Part shown: one piece after another, positions 1 to 7,452 of the stretch | How the letters are laid out: every line of letters begins with the position of its first letter | How positions within the stretch are numbered: the first letter of the stretch is position 1 | Source of the DNA: CAYNJF01 sp964397555 | GTDB taxonomy: Bacteria; Pseudomonadota; Gammaproteobacteria; Berkiellales; Berkiellaceae | Reading direction: 5' to 3' | Length of the DNA: 64,000 nt | Assembly: GCA_964397555.1 (NCBI GenBank) | Contig: CAYNJF010000006.1 | Location: 1-64,000, forward strand | Made by a program: the position numbers and the translations under genes | Notes under the pieces: generated by a model | Databases searched by the model: none | What the model saw: only the letters and a program-made list of their open reading frames with translations | What the model was told of the DNA's origin: nothing

Positions 1-53
1 TGACCGCGTTTTGGACTCTTGTTGATTGGGACTTTGTTGCCTCCAACATGTAA
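1..53 (+). CDS. Possible 3' end of an upstream gene (partial)
   Basis: A short open frame enters from the left edge and ends at a TAA at 51-53. The last residues read FWTLVDWDFVASNM. An inverted repeat able to act as a terminator follows 12 bases later, which fits a gene end. The fragment is too short to assign and could be chance. Confidence 0.3.
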   Translation, partial: TAFWTLVDWDFVASNM

Positions 54-65
54 AAAGCCTGTCAT

Positions 66-96
66 TGACAAGGCATGACAAGCTCATGCCTTGTCA
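66..96. terminator. Perfect 13-bp inverted repeat, probable bidirectional terminator
   Basis: TGACAAGGCATGA at 66-78 pairs exactly with TCATGCCTTGTCA at 84-96 around a 5-base loop. It lies between an apparent gene end on the plus strand (53) and a small minus-strand frame ending at 126. A TTTTT tract lies about 8 bases beyond the stem on the minus strand and a TTTT on the plus strand, so a shared terminator is the simplest reading. Confidence 0.55.
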
Positions 97-125
97 CACT
101 TTTCATCCTTGGATATGACTGTCCC

Positions 126-254
126 CTACTCAATGTATTCAAAAGGATCGACTGAAAAAGTCATGTAAGCATGCTGCAACCATTCATACCAAATAGTTTT
201 TTGAATAGGTGCATCGCTATGATGGCCATCATCACTTAAAATAATGACCTTCAT
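126..254 (-). CDS. Small hypothetical protein, 42 aa
   Basis: ATG at 254 to TAG at 126 gives a 42-residue acidic protein beginning MKVIILSDDGHH and ending VDPFEYIE. It starts 22 bases after the stop of the 246-aa gene and runs in the same direction, so it would be the last gene of that transcript before the inverted repeat at 66-96. The upstream AAAGAA is only a weak ribosome site. The balanced composition looks protein-like, but there is no family match to support it. Confidence 0.4.
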   Translation of the reverse strand: MKVIILSDDGHHSDAPIQKTIWYEWLQHAYMTFSVDPFEYIE

Positions 255-276
255 TTTCTTTTATATCTAAACCATA

Positions 277-1017
277 CTAAACAAATGATAGTTTTGGTGC
301 ATAGTCTGGATCAAGACAATTAGTATCATCACCGTCACGAGCCTCTTTGATTTCACAACGTTCAATTTCGGCAAAATGCTCTTGAGCTGTATTAATAGTT
401 CGATCTAGTCTGCTCATACCATCTTGCTGTTTTTTTGCTGATAGCTCATACCCAGGAAGAAAGGACACGATATTGTTTACTATCTCAGCGGGTAATCGAG
501 CCGATTCATACTCACTAGCTCTAATTAAGTAATGCGCGCCATAGAGAACCGTTGGCAGATTCTTTTCTTTAGCCTGATAAAAATCGAATAGTGATTCATC
601 GGTGACAGCTGTACCCTCATTGATATCATACGCAGTTTTGTACTCGGCAATTAAATCCTCTTTACATCCAAACATATCAAGGAACTTCAAAAATAATAGT
701 TGATGATCTTTTTCAGAGGCAATATCAAGGCAATATTTAATAGTTTCATCAGTAGCGTGTTCTTTCCAGTACTGCTCACATTGTTTATTAATAGCACCCA
801 TACTACCCTCATCACAGGCACGCTCACAGACAGAGCGAATTTCTGCATTAATTCGTCTTGGAAGAAAGTAGTTATTGTCAATATATTCTACAGTCAGGAC
901 TAAAGGACCAATGACAGCTAATAAGCATATAAACTCAAATAATAGCTGCTCTCGTTCTTCGTGACTTAAATGAGCAAACGTATGGCCTAGAGAATCTAGT
1001 AATTCTTTAGGGTGCAT
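277..1017 (-). CDS. Hypothetical protein with N-terminal membrane anchor, 246 aa
   Basis: No family recognised. After a short charged N-terminus (about residues 1-24) there is one hydrophobic stretch (about 25-46, LLFEFICLLAVIGPLVL), then a mostly helical, acidic soluble region with several Cys. AGGAG seven bases before the ATG supports the start. It sits at the downstream end of the array of small single-span proteins, separated from the nearest by about 200 bases, and like them is oriented leftward. It is larger than the array members and lacks their Ser-rich tail, so it may be an unrelated neighbour. Confidence 0.7.
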   Translation of the reverse strand: MHPKELLDSLGHTFAHLSHEEREQLLFEFICLLAVIGPLVLTVEYIDNNYFLPRRINAEIRSVCERACDEGSMGAINKQCEQYWKEHATDETIKYCLDIASEKDHQLLFLKFLDMFGCKEDLIAEYKTAYDINEGTAVTDESLFDFYQAKEKNLPTVLYGAHYLIRASEYESARLPAEIVNNIVSFLPGYELSAKKQQDGMSRLDRTINTAQEHFAEIERCEIKEARDGDDTNCLDPDYAPKLSFV

Positions 1018-1218
1018 TTTAGCTCCTAATGATGAATTAAAACCATACAGTTAAGTTAACCAACACATTAAGAGAGGTCAATTCATTTGAGATAAGTGTA
1101 AAAAAAACAAAGATAAAAGGATAACCATGAACAAGACATAAGTGTGGATTTGTTATCGACACGTACGAATCAATTTATGCCATATACGATTCGATGAAAA
1201 AGACAGTGCTTAAAATTT

Positions 1219-1554
1219 CTATCTCAGCCGGCGTGTATTCAAAAGGCTTACTCCATCATCATGTTCAACACTAACTGTGGCACTTGAACTTGCCCTGCTG
1301 TAGCCAAAGGCATGGAGCTCAACCAATGTGGCGGCATCGTCAATTCCATTTCCCCACGTTCGTGGTTGCATTTCTTCTTCGATTGAGTGCCCTGTTGCCT
1401 CGTAAGGCACGCCAACCACATCATGAGTCGAAGACAGTGGGTATTGAGCATTTCGTCTAGCTCTTCTTTCACCTCGTATGATTTGGTCTTGGTAGCACAT
1501 ACGACACATAATGCAAAGGTAGGCAACAAAAGCGGCTGAAGCAATGGAAAGCAT
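1219..1554 (-). CDS. Array member A: small single-span protein, 111 aa (5' end probably frameshifted)
   Basis: From the internal ATG at 1554 the protein begins inside its membrane span (MLSIASAAFVAYLCIMC), with Cys at the inner end, then a basic segment (RGERRARR) and a polar tail. The tail ends with DGVSLL followed by basic residues, an acidic-dileucine pattern. No ribosome site precedes 1554. A good one (AAAGG, 10-base spacing) precedes an ATG at 1601-1599, but that frame stops after five codons. One extra A in the run at 1595-1598 would join it to this frame and add a short outside segment (MKNTGITINVINYSIA) like that of its neighbours. An overlapping minus-strand frame at 1248-1559 is judged a shadow. 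Confidence 0.6.
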   Translation of the reverse strand: MLSIASAAFVAYLCIMCRMCYQDQIIRGERRARRNAQYPLSSTHDVVGVPYEATGHSIEEEMQPRTWGNGIDDAATLVELHAFGYSRASSSATVSVEHDDGVSLLNTRRLR

Positions 1555-1657
1555 TGCAATCGAATAGTTTATAACATTAATGGTTATACCAGTGTTTTCA
1601 TGACTCTCTGACCTTTATGTGCTCCTACTGCATCAAGACTCCATCGAGCCAACCTTG

Positions 1658-2020
1658 TTATTGAAAAGACATGGCAGGATTATAACTTGAACTGTCCGAT
1701 TCATAGCCTTCGGCTGAGGACTGGCTGTTAGTTCTTCCTCTAGACTGCGATTTTTTCATCTCTAACTGTGGAGTAAAAGCACTCAGGTTATTGTTGGTTA
1801 AATAGTTTGAGGGTTCATCCGGTCCATGAGAACCGGACTCATCCAAGGGGGTGAAGGATACCTCATGACATTGGCTGTTGATTGTTCGAAATAGGCCTTT
1901 CATACACCAGTATGCCAGCGTTAGTATGATCGTTGAGCCAACGCCCATCAAAACGAAGTAGAGCCCTTTTTCAACCGAATCAAACTCTTTAAAACTCATG
2001 GATTCGCTAGCGTTGTCCAA
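1658..2020 (-). CDS. Array member B: small single-span protein, 120 aa
   Basis: Unknown family. Short acidic N-terminus with an N-A-S sequon (residues 3-5), one membrane span (about 20-43), then CMKGLFR and a long Ser/Asn/Pro-rich tail ending SSYNPAMSFQ. By the positive-inside rule the tail is cytoplasmic and the N-terminus outside. The start is the TTG at 2020, because GAGAG lies about six bases before it while the ATG at 1999 has none. It shares layout, orientation and close spacing with the surrounding small genes, though overall sequence similarity is low. Confidence 0.7.
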   Translation of the reverse strand: MDNASESMSFKEFDSVEKGLYFVLMGVGSTIILTLAYWCMKGLFRTINSQCHEVSFTPLDESGSHGPDEPSNYLTNNNLSAFTPQLEMKKSQSRGRTNSQSSAEGYESDSSSYNPAMSFQ

Positions 2021-2189
2021 ATTAAACTCTCATTAAATTAAATGGATGCCTATTCTTACTGGCACTCAATCAAACGTGCGACAATCCAGACCTTTCTATT
2101 CTTTCTCTACTCGGTTCTGAATTGGGCTTATCTAAAGATGAACCATCACGCACACTTGGCCTAACAACTTCCAACACCCCTGAGTTCTG

Positions 2190-2462
2190 TCATCTTAATT
2201 GCGGGTTGAATGATACGTTACTTTCATCCGTCTCGAATGACTGGAAAAAATCCATTAATTCAACCTCTGCTGGAGAGGGGCTGATTGGATTTTGAGGTTG
2301 ATGGGCAGACCTTCTTGCTAACCTGAGACAAAAAGATTTTATGCCATTGTAAGCTATTCCAAGACATAGTATGACCACAGGGGCGAAGAATAAAACGGTA
2401 ACCGGATCTAGGATAGGGATTGCATCATCATTTTGATGACTTGATGCTGATGAGCTTAGCAT
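2190..2462 (-). CDS. Array member C: small single-span protein, 90 aa
   Basis: N-terminus of about 19 residues rich in Ser and Asp, membrane span about 20-42 (LFFAPVVILCLGIAY), then a basic stretch (LRLARR) and a short acidic tail ending NPQLR. The ATG lies two bases after the stop of the upstream gene, so the two are translationally coupled. Past its TGA the same frame stays open for 39 more polar codons to a TGA at 2070-2072, so the tail may once have been, or may still be, longer. Confidence 0.65.
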   Translation of the reverse strand: MLSSSASSHQNDDAIPILDPVTVLFFAPVVILCLGIAYNGIKSFCLRLARRSAHQPQNPISPSPAEVELMDFFQSFETDESNVSFNPQLR

Positions 2463-2464
2463 AG

Positions 2465-2815
2465 TTAAGCGACTCGAGCTTGCATACTATTTTGATGCTG
2501 GCCATCATCTTTTGGTTCGGGCTCTTTATTTTGCCGATACCCTAGCAGCCAACCGTACCCACCTCCAAATTGAGGATTCTTTATTTGGTTTGTACCTTCT
2601 TCAAGCTCCCTAGAGGTTTTTGATTGCCGACGAGAGCTATCATCGGATGGAGTCTCCAAATCGTCTTCCGCTTTAAATAAAAGCTGTTTGCATGAAGCTA
2701 GGCACGAGCGTCCAAAAATACAAAACATACTGCAGGTAAGTAACCACCCCATGATGACCATCGCCAAGAAAAAATTCAATGTGGTTTCGTCTTCAAGATT
2801 TGTTGAGTTACTCAT
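2465..2815 (-). CDS. Array member D: small single-span protein, 116 aa
   Basis: N-terminal segment of 13 acidic and polar residues with an N-S-T sequon (residues 3-5). The single span (about 14-36) is unusually Cys-rich and is followed by more Cys (CLASCK). The tail is charged and Ser-rich and contains GWLLGYR. No family recognised. It lies 20 bases after the stop of member E and two bases before member C, which argues for one transcript. The ribosome site is poor. Confidence 0.65.
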   Translation of the reverse strand: MSNSTNLEDETTLNFFLAMVIMGWLLTCSMFCIFGRSCLASCKQLLFKAEDDLETPSDDSSRRQSKTSRELEEGTNQIKNPQFGGGYGWLLGYRQNKEPEPKDDGQHQNSMQARVA

Positions 2816-2835
2816 AGCTAAAAACCCACAACACC

Positions 2836-3288
2836 TTATACCCTGCTTAGGGTAGGCCGCGAACGGTTTACATTAGTACGATTTCCTCTGCTTGCGGCAC
2901 CAGGCACTCTGTTTTTAGGAGCACCATAGTGTTGGCCGGAGATTCGAGTCTCATCACCATGATTACAAGCCCTTCGTTCTCTACTATACATGCTAAAACT
3001 TCCCGGCCCACTTACACCTTGTCTAGCTTGTGCCCGATGATTTGTTGCTGGATTGCTCCTTGTGCTCAAACCACGAGGGGGAATGGGCCCTGTTCCTATT
3101 CTTTGTTGACTGGGTTGAGGGCGAGTACCGTCGACTGCATCTTTGCAACCCTCTAAGCATTTTATAATTCCGCTAATTAAAAATGCTACTAAACCTCCAG
3201 CAGCCGAAAATAGCACCGCGAGAAGAGCTATACCTCCAAATGATCGGTAAAAGGACTCTGAATTTTCTGATACTGTGCCGTTATGCAT
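2836..3288 (-). CDS. Array member E: small single-span protein, 150 aa
   Basis: The start is taken at the ATG at 3288 because AGGTGAG lies nine bases upstream; an in-frame ATG at 3342 has no good site. From 3288 the protein begins with an outside segment carrying an N-G-T sequon (MHNGTVSENSES), a span about 18-42, CLEGCK at the inner face, then a long basic tail rich in Arg, Asn, Ser and Gly ending TLSRV, a PDZ-type C-terminus. The tail is basic, unlike the acidic tails of its neighbours. Function unknown. Confidence 0.65.
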   Translation of the reverse strand: MHNGTVSENSESFYRSFGGIALLAVLFSAAGGLVAFLISGIIKCLEGCKDAVDGTRPQPSQQRIGTGPIPPRGLSTRSNPATNHRAQARQGVSGPGSFSMYSRERRACNHGDETRISGQHYGAPKNRVPGAASRGNRTNVNRSRPTLSRV

Positions 3289-3972
3289 TATATAAATCTC
3301 ACCTAACCTTGTATATTCATATTGAGTCAATTCATTGATCAATGCTCAATTCAACTCAATCTTGGCCAAATAAATTCCGTCTACTTTGTGCTCGCCTTTG
3401 GAGCTGGCTTTTATTGTGAAAAAGAAAAGACGCGAATATCTTCTTGATCATTTCTAAAACAATTTGGTCAAAGCAAGACTGTTTGCCAAACTCAGATGTA
3501 TGTCAATAAGTTATAAGAGTATGGTGAGTAATATACTGGATATCACAGCATTCATACTATCCGTATCAATGCAGCAGATCACTTAAGGCTATAGTGCTGA
3601 TTTAAGGGCCTTTTGAGTCATAGATTCTGTGATTATCATCATGATCATAAGAGAGTAATGACATAAACTGATGGGGCAAGTTGTGACTAAAAGACTGCTA
3701 CCATGCGCGCACTTTCTGTTAAGACATGTTCATCTTGCTCAACGCCTTGTTGACCTTAGCAACCACTTGATTGGACCATCGAAGACTTTCAACTTCACCA
3801 CAGCGTTAAAAGCCTGGTAAAAAATCGTGGAGTCTGAGTCATATCATCACTGTTTAAACTGGCTTGACCGTCATACGCGCTTATATCGTGATTATAGAGA
3901 GAGTAGCTCGACATAAAAGAATCTTGATACCTTAATGACTTTTATTGCTCTCAAATAAAGAGAGTAAAAGCG
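3289..3972. other. Non-coding stretch inside the small-protein array
   Basis: About 680 bases without a convincing gene. Minus-strand frames around 3730-3870 stay open for only 30-35 codons in two phases and resemble nothing I can name; a decayed gene is possible. A weak CTCTC/GAGAG hairpin lies near 3954-3970, just past the end of member F. This gap probably holds the promoter for members A-E. Confidence 0.4.
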
Positions 3973-4326
3973 TTAATAACCACTCATTCTTTGCAGTACC
4001 GCTGGGAGGCGGGTTTTGGCATATGGAGAGTCACTCGCCTCATGCGCGGCATCCGTATAGGGTTTAAAAGCTGGAGTCTTGGGTTTTGGGCTTGTTTGAT
4101 ATTGATGAAGCATGGAGCCCGCTAGACCATCACATAAACCTAAGGGTATCATCACACCTCCTCCGCCTTTCTCAACATCGCTTTTTATCGGTGATGATGC
4201 CTGCTGGCTTCTTGAACGAAAACATAGGCAAACTCCGATGGTAATCAATGCACCGACTAGCCCAAACCAAACTCCTTGAGGTATGTCCTGGGCAGCTTCC
4301 CATGCAGAATCTAATGTAAATGACAT
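3973..4326 (-). CDS. Array member F: small single-span protein, 117 aa
   Basis: Acidic N-terminus of 18 residues, span about 19-37 (VGALITIGVCLCF) ending in Cys, then RSRSQQ and a long tail with a GGGG run and several Pro and Tyr. AAGGA eight bases before the ATG supports the start. It is the last gene of the sub-block F-L before the 680-base gap. Unknown family; same layout as the other members. Confidence 0.65.
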   Translation of the reverse strand: MSFTLDSAWEAAQDIPQGVWFGLVGALITIGVCLCFRSRSQQASSPIKSDVEKGGGGVMIPLGLCDGLAGSMLHQYQTSPKPKTPAFKPYTDAAHEASDSPYAKTRLPAVLQRMSGY

Positions 4327-4413
4327 GCGCTAATTCCTTTTGCAACAACATCTTTCCTTCGGATCAAAGAGGTTGTTTTGGCATCAACACTCTCATCTAA
4401 TAAGACCGTATCA

Positions 4414-4722
4414 CTATCGATACGAGGTGCCAAGTTTACGGTCTTGGGGTCTAGCGGCTTCCGGATCGCTCCTCGGAACTTTACTCCAATCCCGTGGGTC
4501 GGGTTGAGACGAGGGCTCTTGCTTAAAATATTTAGGTGGTGGGCTTTTGCTGGAGAAGGACGATTCTTCATCAACGACAACGGTGGCGTCTTCTTTTTTA
4601 TTTAAATCGTAAACAAGCATTGACATCAGTTTACGCACAGACCAGACAACGAGTGAGCACCAAAGTATGGCTATAGGGAGAACCCACTTGATGGCCTCAA
4701 AGGGGCTATCTTCATTATCCAC
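4414..4722 (-). CDS. Array member G: small single-span protein, 102 aa (GTG start)
   Basis: The GTG at 4722 is preceded by GGAGG six bases upstream and lies inside the end of member H, giving an 8-base overlap. Nine acidic residues precede one span (about 10-30, LPIAILWCSLVVW), followed by an RK pair and a polar, Pro-rich tail that contains PPKY, a PPxY-type WW-domain ligand pattern. After its TAG at 4414 another phase stays open for about 33 more codons up to member F (SDTVLLDES, SLIRRKD), so a frameshift that shortened the tail is possible. Confidence 0.6.
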   Translation of the reverse strand: MDNEDSPFEAIKWVLPIAILWCSLVVWSVRKLMSMLVYDLNKKEDATVVVDEESSFSSKSPPPKYFKQEPSSQPDPRDWSKVPRSDPEAARPQDRKLGTSYR

Positions 4723-5020
4723 GAGGCCCTCCAGGAGTCAAGGTGGCCGCCTTTCTCACAGCAGGGCTTAGCAAAGAACTTTTTTCACTAGGCTTTAGCG
4801 CTGTGGTAGACACAGGGGTTGGAGGGTAATGAGGCATTGAACGTTGGCCTTGTGGCTCTCGTGAAGCGTCGACTCGTGAAGATAGTGGATCTGAGCTGGT
4901 GCTTCGTGAGCGACGAGGATTGCACCAATAGCCACGAACACAACCACATAATAAACAAAACAGCCCTATCCCTAAGAAGGTGAGAACGGGTGTGACAAAG
5001 CTTTTATCTTGATAAAACAT
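4715..5020 (-). CDS. Array member H: small single-span protein, 101 aa
   Basis: Short N-terminus (MFYQDKS), span about 8-30 (FLGIGLFCLLCGCVRGYWC) with four Cys, then a basic RRSRS stretch and a Ser/Pro-rich tail containing EKSSLL, an acidic-dileucine pattern. The bases around its start closely match those around the start of member I (5613), a sign of local duplication. No clear ribosome site. Overlaps member G. Confidence 0.65.
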   Translation of the reverse strand: MFYQDKSFVTPVLTFLGIGLFCLLCGCVRGYWCNPRRSRSTSSDPLSSRVDASREPQGQRSMPHYPPTPVSTTALKPSEKSSLLSPAVRKAATLTPGGPRG

Positions 5021-5178
5021 AAGTAGAGAATCTAAAAAAGTACGTATCGTATGGTATCAGACCTAGCTTATGCTTACTATCACACTCAAAAGGTTGGCCA
5101 ACTGTCTTATCCGGGGTCTCTCAAGGACAGATGTTATCTCTATGCTTTTTTTACTGCAGAAATGCTCCCATCATGGAG

Positions 5179-5613
5179 TTAACCCTTTGCCCGTTTAGCA
5201 TTTACACGTCTTGCGCCCAATAAGGGAGATTCTTCGGTAAAGATGCAATCCAACTGAGGTGGAGCTTCCTCAGGCGGGGAGCCATCTGGAGTGAGCTCTC
5301 CCCTTGCTGACGGTGAAGTTATTGAGGGGGGATTTTCTCTCTGCAGAATATCTGATACATTCGCGTCAACCGTAGGATTCAGTTCGTCATGTCTCTCACG
5401 AAGTTCTCTTATACGATTCAGTTCATCATATCTCTCACCACGTTCTCTTATACGGTTCATTAATTCTGGGGAAATCCCTATAGAGTAAACTCCTAATCTG
5501 TATAATGCTGCAGCGAAACAGCCGGCCAAAGTTAGGACAAATGTGAAGAATAAAACTGTTTGAACAGCTTTACTCTCAAAATACAATTGAACAGCTTTAC
5601 TATCAAAAAACAT
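5179..5613 (-). CDS. Array member I: small single-span protein with internal duplications, 144 aa
   Basis: The start is taken at ATG 5613 because this start region matches that of member H; a TTG at 5652 would add 13 residues. Two internal tandem duplications are visible: DSKAVQ/ESKAVQ near the N-terminus and ERYDELNRIRE/ERHDELN after the span. The span is about residues 18-40. The tail carries EESPLLG followed by basic residues, an acidic-dileucine pattern, and PPEEAPP. Family unknown. Confidence 0.65.
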   Translation of the reverse strand: MFFDSKAVQLYFESKAVQTVLFFTFVLTLAGCFAAALYRLGVYSIGISPELMNRIRERGERYDELNRIRELRERHDELNPTVDANVSDILQRENPPSITSPSARGELTPDGSPPEEAPPQLDCIFTEESPLLGARRVNAKRAKG

Positions 5614-5775
5614 AAGTAGAAAACCCAAAAAATACAGGTTGCATCTTAGCAAACCTACTTCGAGGTTTCTATCAGGTAAATAAGCTTTCAGCGGCCTTAG
5701 GTTGATGGGTATAGGTAAACATCGCAGAGTTATTCAGCGTTTTGGCCCAACATGAATGCCACTTAAATATGAAGA

Positions 5776-6132
5776 TTAGTTTCGCACTCTTGGCGAGGAG
5801 CGCTTGCTCTGGTCAGCATTCCTAATTCCTGACTCATCCAGCGCGCCGTAACGGCTTGTTTGAGGCTCGCGATGACCTTGGTAGACCATGACTAAGGGTG
5901 GCCTGCGTGCCCCCTCTTCATCCGAATCAGATGAGGACGATGACAAGTAAAAACTATCTCTTGGCCCAGCATTTCGATAAAGCTTAGCCTCTGAGCGCAA
6001 TACCTTCACCATCAAACAACAAATGCACAGGACAACACCACCAAGAAAAGCGGCAAGGACATGCATGGAAGCTGTGCCCATCTCATCGTTGGCAGCGGTG
6101 CTGTTGTTTGGCGTCGGTCCAGTCAAACTCAT
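5776..6132 (-). CDS. Array member J: small single-span protein, 118 aa
   Basis: N-terminal segment of about 22 residues with overlapping sequons (NNST, residues 9-12), span about 23-44 ending in a Cys cluster (VVLCICCLMVK), then a basic region, a run of Ser with acidic residues (SSSSSDSDEE, a casein-kinase-2-like pattern) and a tail with YGAL, a YxxL pattern. It follows the 66-aa Pro-rich gene by 15 bases. Ribosome site weak. No family recognised. Confidence 0.65.
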   Translation of the reverse strand: MSLTGPTPNNSTAANDEMGTASMHVLAAFLGGVVLCICCLMVKVLRSEAKLYRNAGPRDSFYLSSSSSDSDEEGARRPPLVMVYQGHREPQTSRYGALDESGIRNADQSKRSSPRVRN

Positions 6133-6147
6133 CGGTTTTACGTGTGT

Positions 6148-6348
6148 TCACGGTCGCCTTTTGGGGCGTGGCTCAGGCGATGGTGCTCCCTCGCGAACAA
6201 AAGGTGTGGTGGGTGTGGTGGGCGTCGTCGGCGCCTCTGGCGCCTCATTTTGCCCTTGTCCTGAATTTGACCCTAAAGAGTCACTATCACCTTTGACCTC
6301 CCATGGTGAATGTGAGGTGGGTAGTTTTTCTCTTGGCTTTTCTGGCAT
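6148..6348 (-). CDS. Small Pro/Thr-rich soluble protein, 66 aa
   Basis: Begins MPEKPREKLP and contains a short TTP tandem repeat (PTTPTTPTTP) before a basic, Pro-rich C-terminus. It has no membrane span, unlike all its neighbours, and looks wholly disordered. AAGGAAGAG before the ATG and tight packing between members J and K support it as a gene. It could be a detached tail of an array member or a soluble partner. Confidence 0.5.
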   Translation of the reverse strand: MPEKPREKLPTSHSPWEVKGDSDSLGSNSGQGQNEAPEAPTTPTTPTTPFVREGAPSPEPRPKRRP

Positions 6349-6371
6349 GTTACTCTTCCTTGAGTGCTTAT

Positions 6372-6713
6372 TTAAACCAATGTGCTTGCTGAGCGACTTC
6401 TTGTCATCTCAGAACTCGTGTTAGCTGGGCCATCCGTTAGCTCCTGCTTACTCAGCGTTGAAGGCCCAACGTCACCAAATTGATAAAAGACACCGGGGGC
6501 TGCGCAGCTCTCGCTTGGATGATCATCCTCAGAGCCACTGATTGACTCGAGTTTATTATCTTTTTTGAGATTAGATGAGCCATCCGTGTCGGTGTTTTTT
6601 GTGTGCTTCCAGACAGAATATCCCAACCATACCATGATCGCCCAACATGCGCCGTATACTAGTTTAAGTTCACCCCAGCTCAGCTCATCATGATTCACGT
6701 GATTAAAGAGCAT
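6372..6713 (-). CDS. Array member K: small single-span protein, 113 aa
   Basis: The start is ATG 6713, with AGGAG about eight bases upstream; a longer frame from 6761 would overlap the FMN reductase gene. N-terminus with several His and Asn (NHVNHDE), span about 17-35 (YGACWAIMVWLGYSVW), basic KHTK, then an acidic, Ser-rich tail ending in STLV, a class I PDZ-ligand pattern. It starts 13 bases after the reductase stop, so the array may be transcribed from the reductase promoter or beyond. Confidence 0.65.
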   Translation of the reverse strand: MLFNHVNHDELSWGELKLVYGACWAIMVWLGYSVWKHTKNTDTDGSSNLKKDNKLESISGSEDDHPSESCAAPGVFYQFGDVGPSTLSKQELTDGPANTSSEMTRSRSASTLV

Positions 6714-6726
6714 ACCCTTTCTCCTT

Positions 6727-7299
6727 TTATGCGAGCTTTTTCGTGTAGTCGATATGCTCATCTACAAGTTTATTTAATTGGTTTTGAACAAAATCCGTTT
6801 GAGGTACGCCATCCTCTCCCAGAACTTCATGCACTTTAGAGACGGCGACCATCGTAGGCAAGACCAAACATCCAATGCCAGAAAGAATGGTTCGGTTGTG
6901 AGGAAGCCCTCGAATGCCGCCCAATGCGCCTGGTGAGCAAGCCATTAAGGATACCACTTTGCCACGAAAGGCAATAAGCGGAGCCTCATCCGGCTCCGGG
7001 CGAGACGCCCAATCAATCATGTTTTTTAAGGCTGCAGTGATGGAACCATTGTACTCAGGGCAAGCTATCATAAACCCTGTCGAGCCGATCATTTTTTGTT
7101 TTAGATCATGAACAGATTTTGGAAACCCTTGGTCCTCAATGTCACCATTGTATAAAGGAAGATTGAGATCGCTTAAATCAACATACTCAAGGTGCGCCCC
7201 CTTGCTTTGGGCCAAAGAGGCAGCATACTGAACTAATTTTTTATTAAACGAGTTTTTTCTTAGGCTTCCAGCAAAGGCGAGTATCTTAGGTTGCGACAT
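6727..7299 (-). CDS. NADPH-dependent FMN reductase family protein
   Basis: Flavodoxin-fold oxidoreductase of the NADPH-FMN reductase/chromate reductase family; members use NAD(P)H to reduce FMN, quinones or chromate in the cytoplasm. Visible motifs are the FMN phosphate loop (AGSLRKNSFN, residues 9-18), the PEYNGS loop and GGIRG. At 190 aa it has the usual length. AAGGA precedes the ATG at 7299; an upstream in-frame extension to 7389 lacks such a site. The exact substrate cannot be told from sequence. It sits directly upstream of the small-protein array. Confidence 0.85.
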   Translation of the reverse strand: MSQPKILAFAGSLRKNSFNKKLVQYAASLAQSKGAHLEYVDLSDLNLPLYNGDIEDQGFPKSVHDLKQKMIGSTGFMIACPEYNGSITAALKNMIDWASRPEPDEAPLIAFRGKVVSLMACSPGALGGIRGLPHNRTILSGIGCLVLPTMVAVSKVHEVLGEDGVPQTDFVQNQLNKLVDEHIDYTKKLA

Positions 7300-7452
7300 G
7301 AATCCTTTCCAAGCAAATGAGTATCCCTGCAAAATACAACTATCTGTATGTTTGCGCAAGACCAGGAAAATCATGGTCTTCCACGCCATTGATTGAAGTC
7401 ATTTACCTGCATGGTCAAGCAAAACCGTAGGTATCAGCTCGAATGTTTAGAG

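Noticed and set aside
1248..1559. Overlapping 103-codon minus-strand frame opposite array member A's phase
   Set aside because: Its product is Cys/Leu/Met-rich and lacks the shared layout, while the other phase has the span, basic stretch and polar tail.
3729..3870. Possible transposase remnant
   Set aside because: Two phases are open for only about 30-35 codons and neither shows a transposase motif or flanking inverted repeats.
6023..6424. Plus-strand frames across the Pro/Thr gene and member J
   Set aside because: Gly/Cys/Val runs are the complement of the TTP repeat and Ser runs; no ribosome site, and both minus-strand genes are better supported.
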